Assembly (NCBI GenBank): GCA_002369195.1
Contig: DFEW01000058.1
Location: 1 to 29,839 of the forward strand
Length of the DNA stretch: 29,839 bases
Origin: Christensenella sp. UBA3792
GTDB lineage: Bacteria; Bacillota; Clostridia; Christensenellales; CAG-138
Direction: 5' to 3'
Translations under genes and position numbers: made by a program
Shown: piece by piece, positions 24,977 to 29,839 of the stretch
How the letters are laid out: the number at the start of each line of letters is the position of its first letter
Position numbering within the stretch: position 1 is the stretch's first letter
The notes under the pieces: model-generated
Told to the model about the DNA's origin: nothing
Seen by the model: the letters and a program-made list of their open reading frames with translations, nothing else
Databases searched by the model: none

Positions 24977-25972
24977 ATGGAAAAGCGTATATCGATCAAG
25001 GAAATTTCCGAACAGGCACAAGTATCCATTGCGACGGTTTCGCGCGTGATCAACAAGAACGGACGCTATTCGAAGGAGACGGAGGAGCGCGTACTGAAGG
25101 TTATTGCGGAGAACAATTATCAGCCGAATCTGATCGCAAAGGGACTGCGTGTGCAGAGCATGAAGAACGTCGGCATTCTCGTGCCGGACATCAAGAACGA
25201 GTTCTTCACCAAGCTGATTTACGAGATCGAGCGCAACCTGTTCGCTGCGGGCTACGAAACCTTTGTCTGCAACACCGACGAGGACGAGACGATTGAAAAG
25301 CAGCATGTGCAGATGATGCAGATGCAGAAGGTCTGCGGACTCGTGTTCATTTCCGGCGCGGCGCATCAGCTGACCGCGCAGGTGCCGACCGTGTTCATCG
25401 ACCGAATCTCAACCGATCCCGATTCCGTCGGCTGCATGATCACGAGCGACAACGTGACCGGCGGCTACCTCGCGACCAAGGAGCTTTTGGAGCAGGGCGC
25501 GCGGCGCATTCTGTTCATGACGAGCAGCAAGCGCGTATCCGGCTATGAGGAGCGCTATATGGGCTACTGCAAGGCGATGGAGGAATTCGGTCTACCCGCA
25601 TCGGAACGGCGCACGGCCGCGCTCGACAGTCTGCACTACGAAGGCGCGAAGGAAAAGATGAGCGAGCTGCTGCATGCCGGACTGGATATCGACGGCGTGT
25701 TCGCCGGTTCCGACTGGCTGGCGCTCGGCTGCTATATGGCGCTGCGCGAACACGGCAAGCGCATTCCGGAGGACGTCAAGCTTGCGGGTTACGACGATAT
25801 TTCCATCACCTCGTTCAACGCGATCCCGATCACGACCGTGCATCAGCAGGTCGACGAGATGGGACGGCTGGCAGCGGAGCGGCTGATCGGCGCGATGAAC
25901 GGCAAACAAACGAACCAAGACCCGATTCGGGTTCCCGTTTATCTGGTGCCGCGCAAGTCGACGCGCGGCTGA
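24977..25972 (+). CDS. LacI-family transcriptional repressor
   Basis: This 331-residue protein has the standard LacI layout. The N-terminal helix-turn-helix ISIKEISEQAQVSIATVSRV is at residues 5-24, and a hinge helix QPNLIAKGLR leads to a periplasmic-binding-like sensor domain (NVGILVPDIKNEFF, TVFIDRIS, FAGSDWLALGCYMALREHG, KLAGYDDISITSF). It probably senses a sugar from the local pathway and controls the operator at 18020-18037, and perhaps itself. It follows the amidohydrolase by 37 bases with its own likely promoter, so repressor can be made when the main operon is off. A short terminator follows it. The ribosome site is weak (AAGG about 10 bases before ATG). Confidence 0.95.
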   Translation: MEKRISIKEISEQAQVSIATVSRVINKNGRYSKETEERVLKVIAENNYQPNLIAKGLRVQSMKNVGILVPDIKNEFFTKLIYEIERNLFAAGYETFVCNTDEDETIEKQHVQMMQMQKVCGLVFISGAAHQLTAQVPTVFIDRISTDPDSVGCMITSDNVTGGYLATKELLEQGARRILFMTSSKRVSGYEERYMGYCKAMEEFGLPASERRTAALDSLHYEGAKEKMSELLHAGLDIDGVFAGSDWLALGCYMALREHGKRIPEDVKLAGYDDISITSFNAIPITTVHQQVDEMGRLAAERLIGAMNGKQTNQDPIRVPVYLVPRKSTRG

Positions 25973-25978
25973 TGCTGC

Positions 25979-25997
25979 GGAGCGATTGCTCCTTTTT
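25979..25997 (+). terminator. Short intrinsic terminator between LacI and kinase genes
   Basis: GGAGC (25979-25983) and GCTCC (25988-25992) form a perfect 5-base stem with a GATT loop, followed by TTTTT (25993-25997). It ends only 18 bases before the kinase ATG, so the kinase must depend on read-through. Confidence 0.6.
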
Positions 25998-26015
25998 GGA
26001 TTCACCGGAGGTACT

Positions 26016-26927
26016 ATGAATCAAACGGAAGTCATGCTCTGCATGGACATCGGCGGAACGAACTGTCGCATCGGACTGTGCGACAGGAGCTTTGCGCTGT
26101 ATGAGGCAGAGATTGAATCGACGGAACGCATGACAAAAACGGGCTTTTGCGACGAGCTCGTTTCGCTGCTGCGCCGCTACATCGACCGGCATGCGGATCG
26201 CTACGCCATCCTGGGCATTTCGCTCGGCTTTCCCGCGACGATCGACAAGGCACGCCGCATCGTGCTGCAGGCGCCCGCAATCGCCGGTGTCGAGAATCTT
26301 GCGGTCTGCGATGTGCTCGAACGCGCGTTCCGTTTGCCCGTATGGCTCGAAAAGGACGTCAACCTGCTGTTCCAGTACGACCTTGTGCATCTGAACCTTC
26401 CGACCGACGGATTGCTGATCGGCATTTACTTCGGTACGGGGATCGGTAACGCGATCTTCTGGGACGGTAAGCCGTTCATGGGACGCAACGGCGTTGCGGG
26501 GGAGCTCGGACACATCCCGCAGCTCGGCAGCACAAAGGAGTGCAGCTGCGGAAACGTCGGCTGCCTCGAACCGTTCGGCGGCGGCAAGCGCTTGAATGAA
26601 TTGTGTCAGACGGAGTTTTCGGACGCGTGCATCCGCACGGTCTATCGCGATCACGGCGACAGCGAGCAGGTGCGCGAACAGATCGACGCAATGGCAATCG
26701 CGGTCGCGACCGAGGTGAACATCCTCGATCCGGAATATGTGGTGCTGGGCGGGGGACTGCTGCAGATGGACGGGTTCCCGACCGAGCTGTTTGAGCGGAT
26801 GATCCGCCGCTATGTACGAAAACCGTATCCGGAACGCAACCTGCGCATCGTCTATTCGCGCCCCAATCAGGAAAACGGGATCATCGGCGCCGGCATCTAC
26901 GGATGGTCGCAGGCGCAGAGAAGGTAA
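26016..26927 (+). CDS. ROK-family sugar kinase (allose-kinase-like, possibly fructo/mannokinase)
   Basis: This 303-residue protein phosphorylates a hexose with ATP. The phosphate-binding motif is CMDIGGTNCRIGLCD near the N-terminus, and the catalytic Asp114 is in EKDVNLLFQYD. The ROK zinc site is His166 in GELGHIPQ plus Cys176, Cys178 and Cys183 in CSCGNVGCLE. The KDVN form and the GFPATID, FGTGIGNAIF and YVRKPYPERNLRI blocks recall bacterial D-allose kinase more than glucokinase. Given the mannosidase and isomerase upstream, fructose or mannose is a reasonable substrate (inference). The ATG at 26016 is chosen because CGGAGG sits 5 bases before it; an upstream TTG in frame falls inside the terminator hairpin. 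Confidence 0.93.
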   Translation: MNQTEVMLCMDIGGTNCRIGLCDRSFALYEAEIESTERMTKTGFCDELVSLLRRYIDRHADRYAILGISLGFPATIDKARRIVLQAPAIAGVENLAVCDVLERAFRLPVWLEKDVNLLFQYDLVHLNLPTDGLLIGIYFGTGIGNAIFWDGKPFMGRNGVAGELGHIPQLGSTKECSCGNVGCLEPFGGGKRLNELCQTEFSDACIRTVYRDHGDSEQVREQIDAMAIAVATEVNILDPEYVVLGGGLLQMDGFPTELFERMIRRYVRKPYPERNLRIVYSRPNQENGIIGAGIYGWSQAQRR

Positions 26928-26930
26928 GTT

Positions 26931-27821
26931 TTATTCACCGTCGCGCAGCGCGTCGTTCAGCCACGCGTTCCAAAGCGCGTTCTGTTCGGGCGTTGCGGCG
27001 GGAAGCGAGCCGAGCGGCGCCTCGGTTCCGATGCCGGTCCATTTCGAATTGCCGATCGTATGATACGGCAGGATTTCGACGGAACGGACGCAGGCATAGC
27101 GGCGCTTTACGGACGCTGCAAAGGCGAAGTGCGATTCGGTATCGTTATAGGTCGGAATGACGGGCAGCCGCAGGATGACGCTGCCGCCGGCGCGTTCGAT
27201 CGCGTCGAGCGTGTTCTGCCAGAGCGAAAAATCGCCGCCGGTCCACGCGCGCAGCTGTTCGGCGTGATCCGCCTTGAGATCGAGCAGCCAGAGATCGACG
27301 AGCGGCAGGATTGCGCGAAGCGTTTTCTCCGGTATGCAGCCGTTCGTTTCGAGCGCGGTGCGAATGCCGTTTTGCCGGCAGAGCGTCAAAAGTTCCGTTA
27401 AGAACGCGCCCTGCACGGTTGGCTCGCCGCCGCTGAACGTCACACCGCCGCCGCTTGCGTCATAATAGGCGCGGTCGCGCAGCACGACGTTCAGAACCTC
27501 GTCGGCGCGCATCTCGCATCCGGCGATCTTCAGCGCATGCTGTGCGCAGGCGTCGACGCACGCACCGCACGTCGTACAGGCGGAAGGGAACAGGCGGTGT
27601 CCGCCGTCTGTGATGCGATGCACACCTTGCGGGCACACCTGCTCGCACGCGCCGCATCCGACGCACTTGACTTCGGTCAGCTCGATCTGCGGCCGAACGG
27701 AAAGCGATTCCGGGTTGTGACACCAGGGACAGCGCAGGTTGCAGCCCTTCAAAAAGACGGTCGTGCGGATGCCCGGTCCGTCGTGATAAGAACAGCGCTG
27801 TATGTCGAAGACGATTCCCAT
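26931..27821 (-). CDS. Glycyl-radical enzyme activating protein (radical SAM)
   Basis: This 296-residue protein abstracts hydrogen from a glycine of its partner glycyl-radical enzyme using S-adenosylmethionine. The radical-SAM cluster motif is CNLRCPWC (Cys27, 31, 34). Two extra ferredoxin-type [4Fe-4S] sites follow: CVGCGACEQVC (53-63) and CTTCGACVDAC (82-92). SAM-binding FSGGEPT and TALETNG follow. Two added clusters are typical of activases for non-PFL enzymes (dehydratases, decarboxylases, lyases) rather than PFL activase itself. GGAGGG precedes the ATG on this strand. The gene is divergent from its likely partner at 27898 and ends 3 bases from the convergent ROK kinase gene. Confidence 0.95.
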   Translation of the reverse strand: MGIVFDIQRCSYHDGPGIRTTVFLKGCNLRCPWCHNPESLSVRPQIELTEVKCVGCGACEQVCPQGVHRITDGGHRLFPSACTTCGACVDACAQHALKIAGCEMRADEVLNVVLRDRAYYDASGGGVTFSGGEPTVQGAFLTELLTLCRQNGIRTALETNGCIPEKTLRAILPLVDLWLLDLKADHAEQLRAWTGGDFSLWQNTLDAIERAGGSVILRLPVIPTYNDTESHFAFAASVKRRYACVRSVEILPYHTIGNSKWTGIGTEAPLGSLPAATPEQNALWNAWLNDALRDGE

Positions 27822-27847
27822 AATTCCCTCCGCATCAGATTACCGAC

Positions 27848-27876
27848 ATTATACCAAAACAAATCCGCTCTGTCCA
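27848..27876 (-). promoter_or_regulatory. Promoter of the glycyl-radical activase gene
   Basis: On the - strand, a -35 TGGACA (27871-27876, 5 of 6 consensus) and a perfect -10 TATAAT (27848-27853) are separated by exactly 17 bases. Transcription would start about 20 bases before the activase ATG. No equally clear + strand promoter was found for the enzyme gene in the 76-base divergent gap. Confidence 0.8.
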
Positions 27877-27897
27877 TACGACAGGAAAGAGAAAGCC

Positions 27898-29839
27898 ATG
27901 ACCTTTTATCAATATCTGAAAACGTTTACCCAAACCTATAAAGCGCATCAAAACGATGATGTATCCTTGCGCGAAGCGTACTGCATCGAGGTACAAAGCC
28001 GCTACGCGTTTCTGCCGATGCAGGCGGGCGAGCCGCTTGCGGGACGCATGCGCGTGCTGCCGGTCGGCTTTTCAAACGAACCGCTTCTCGGACGCAGCGT
28101 CAGCTGGTTCTACGACGTTCCGCGCGCCATGCAGGCGCTCGAAGCGGACGGCGCGAGCGAGGAGCAGATCGCGGACGCAAAGGAGATGCTCGCATTCTGG
28201 GCGACGCAGGAAACGCGCCGCAATCTGCGTGCCGCGTATCCGGACGACGTGAAAGCCGCGCTGCCGGAGGATATCTATTGGGAACACAGCGAGATCGCGT
28301 TTCCGCTCTACCGCGTCGTCGGTGCGTACATGGACTACGACAAACTCATGCGGCTCGGTATCGGCGGTCTGAAGGCGGAGATCGAAGCGCACCGCAAAGA
28401 GAAGCCCGCCTCCGACGGGTTCTATCGCGGCTGCCTGATCGCGCTCGACGCGCTGTCCGATGTTACCCGCCGCTATGCCGAAAACGCGCGCGCGATCGGC
28501 GACGGCGCGCTTGCCGATGCGCTCGAACGCATCGCAACCGAAGCGCCGCAGAGCTTTTTGGAGGCGATTCAGCTTGCGTGGCTGTACAGTCTCATATCCG
28601 GCGTTTTGAACTACGGCCGCATGGACGATTATCTCGGCGATTTCCTTGCGCGCGATCTCGATGCGGGACGTATCGAGATCGCGCGGGTGCTGGACCTTCT
28701 CTGCTGCCTGTGGCGGCTCATCGACGAGCGCAAAACCGTATTCCACGGCCGCGTGATCATCGGCGGGCGTGGACGAAAGAATGAAGCGAACGCAAACCGC
28801 TTCGCGATGCTCGCGATGGAAGCGTCGCGCATCGTCGCGGAGGCGGAACCGCAGCTGTCCCTGCGCTTCTATGATGGGCAGGATCCGAAGCTGATGCAAA
28901 AAGCGCTCGACGTGATCGGCGAGGGCAAGGTGTACCCGATGCTCTACAACGATGACGTCAACATTCCGTCCGTCGAAAAGGCGTTCTGCGTGCCGCACGA
29001 CGAGGCGGAGCAGTACTGCTTCTTCGGATGCGGCGAATACGTGATCAATCATAAGAGCGTCGGCTCGCCGAACGGCATCATCAACCTTTTAAAGGCGCTG
29101 GAAGTCACGCTGTTCAACGGAACCGACATGCTCTATGAGAAACCCTGCGGCCAGAAGAAAGGCGATTTTACGGCGTTTGAGACGTTCGCGGATTTCTATG
29201 CCGCATACCGCGAGCAGCTCGCCTATTATATCGGCATCCTTGCGCGGCAGGAAAAGCAGGAGTACGATTTTTGCGCGGGCGTCGGCTCGTTCCTGTATAT
29301 CTCGATGCTGATGGACGACTGCTTAGAGCGCGGCAAATCGCTGCTCGACGGCGGCGTTCGGTATCTTGGCGGCACGCTGGAAACGTACGGCAACATCAAT
29401 ACGGCGAACAGTCTGTACGCGATCAAAACGCTCGTGTTCGAGCAGAAGCGCATCGACAAGCGGACCCTGCTTGACGCGCTGAAAGCGGACTTTGTCGGCT
29501 ACGAGAAGGAGCGCGATCTGCTCCTCAATGCCGAAAAGTACGGAAACGACGCGGACGGCGTGGACGCGCTCGCGGTCGATCTGCATGAATTTGTCTGCAA
29601 CACCGTGCGCGATCAGCGCGTCGGGCTGCATTCGTACATGGTCGTCATCATCAACAACGAGGCGAACACGGTGCTGGGCCGCTTCACCGGCGCATCGGCG
29701 GACGGACGCAAGGCGCGCGAGCCGATGGCGAATGCGAACAATCCGGCGGGCGGCACCGACCGGAACGGCGTGACCGCGATGCTCAATTCGCTCGTCAAGC
29801 TGCGCACCGACATTCACGCGGGCGCGGTGCAGAACATGA
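27898..29839 (+). CDS. Glycyl-radical enzyme of PFL-like superfamily, eliminase-type (3' truncated)
   Basis: Open from ATG 27898 to the window end without a stop, with 647 residues visible; I translated it by eye. AGGAAAG lies 8 bases before the start. The active-site loop reads YCFFGCGEYV, with Cys378 as the expected thiyl cysteine and Glu380 as the general base of the GCxE motif found in dehydratase and lyase members. PFL itself has adjacent cysteines, which are absent. The FTGASADGRKAREP block near residue 600 is the usual late family motif. The C-terminal RVxGY glycine loop is beyond the window, expected around residue 700. Cys378 lies earlier than in most characterised members, so the N-terminal part is compact. 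The substrate is unknown; the sugar operon next door suggests a sugar-derived compound. Confidence 0.93.
   Translation, partial: MTFYQYLKTFTQTYKAHQNDDVSLREAYCIEVQSRYAFLPMQAGEPLAGRMRVLPVGFSNEPLLGRSVSWFYDVPRAMQALEADGASEEQIADAKEMLAFWATQETRRNLRAAYPDDVKAALPEDIYWEHSEIAFPLYRVVGAYMDYDKLMRLGIGGLKAEIEAHRKEKPASDGFYRGCLIALDALSDVTRRYAENARAIGDGALADALERIATEAPQSFLEAIQLAWLYSLISGVLNYGRMDDYLGDFLARDLDAGRIEIARVLDLLCCLWRLIDERKTVFHGRVIIGGRGRKNEANANRFAMLAMEASRIVAEAEPQLSLRFYDGQDPKLMQKALDVIGEGKVYPMLYNDDVNIPSVEKAFCVPHDEAEQYCFFGCGEYVINHKSVGSPNGIINLLKALEVTLFNGTDMLYEKPCGQKKGDFTAFETFADFYAAYREQLAYYIGILARQEKQEYDFCAGVGSFLYISMLMDDCLERGKSLLDGGVRYLGGTLETYGNINTANSLYAIKTLVFEQKRIDKRTLLDALKADFVGYEKERDLLLNAEKYGNDADGVDALAVDLHEFVCNTVRDQRVGLHSYMVVIINNEANTVLGRFTGASADGRKAREPMANANNPAGGTDRNGVTAMLNSLVKLRTDIHAGAVQNM

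Noticed and set aside
25986..26015. TTG start for the ROK kinase at 25986
   Set aside because: It lies within a terminator hairpin, has no ribosome site, and adds residues before the normal start of the fold.
26927..26933. Bidirectional terminator between the kinase and activase genes
   Set aside because: The convergent stops are only 3 bases apart and no hairpin with a T tract is visible.
27822..27897. A + strand promoter for the glycyl-radical enzyme gene
   Set aside because: Possible -10-like sequences exist, but no -35 hexamer lies at a proper distance.
27898..29839. Calling the enzyme pyruvate formate-lyase
   Set aside because: PFL needs two adjacent cysteines at the active site; only one is present in GCGE, and the activase carries extra clusters not found in PFL activase.
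1..29839. Mobile elements, CRISPR arrays, tRNA or rRNA genes, riboswitches
   Set aside because: No transposase, integrase, regular short repeats, cloverleaf or known riboswitch pattern was found by reading; the window is almost fully occupied by genes.

Overview
The window looks like chromosomal DNA of an anaerobic, fairly high-GC member of the Clostridia (Bacillota). The basis is strong AGGAGG-type ribosome sites, lipobox lipoproteins, carbohydrate importers encoded without their own ATPase, a LacI regulator, and an oxygen-sensitive glycyl-radical enzyme with its activase. The organism assignment is an inference; there is no rRNA or marker gene. No tRNA, rRNA, insertion sequence, phage gene or CRISPR array was seen. 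Coding is very dense: no gene-free stretch exceeds about 130 bases.

Region 1 (1-17957, + strand) reads as one long operon that starts before the window. It holds a truncated and a complete ABC sugar permease, then three genes of poorly known function: a membrane-anchored NHL/TPR protein, a YIP1 membrane protein, and a DUF5696-type lipoprotein. A second permease pair and a solute-binding lipoprotein follow. Next come a clan-A-like glycoside hydrolase, a large GH106-like hydrolase, a nucleoside-hydrolase-family protein, a GH4 hydrolase and a PfkB kinase. Spacers are mostly 5-25 bases, and the last three genes overlap by 1-4 bases. The hydrolases have no signal peptide, so oligosaccharides are probably captured outside, imported, and cut in the cytoplasm. 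GH106 relatives suggest a rhamnose-containing substrate, but this is not proven.

Region 2 (17958-26927, + strand) opens with a well-formed promoter, a perfect-arm palindromic LacI-type operator and a cre-like site. It encodes a three-module surface lipoprotein, then, after a terminator-like hairpin, a GH38 alpha-mannosidase, a D-lyxose/D-mannose isomerase-family cupin, an amidohydrolase, a LacI repressor and a ROK sugar kinase. A coherent reading is alpha-mannoside to mannose to fructose to fructose-6-phosphate, regulated by the local LacI protein.

Region 3 (26931-29839) is a divergent pair: a glycyl-radical activating enzyme on the - strand and a glycyl-radical enzyme on the + strand that runs off the window end. 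The enzyme has a G-C-G-E active-site motif. It is therefore not pyruvate formate-lyase proper and looks like an uncharacterised eliminase-type member.

The most novel-looking elements are the NHL-TPR/YIP1/DUF5696 trio between two permease pairs, the three-module lipoprotein under its own operator, and the glycyl-radical enzyme beside a sugar-catabolic operon.
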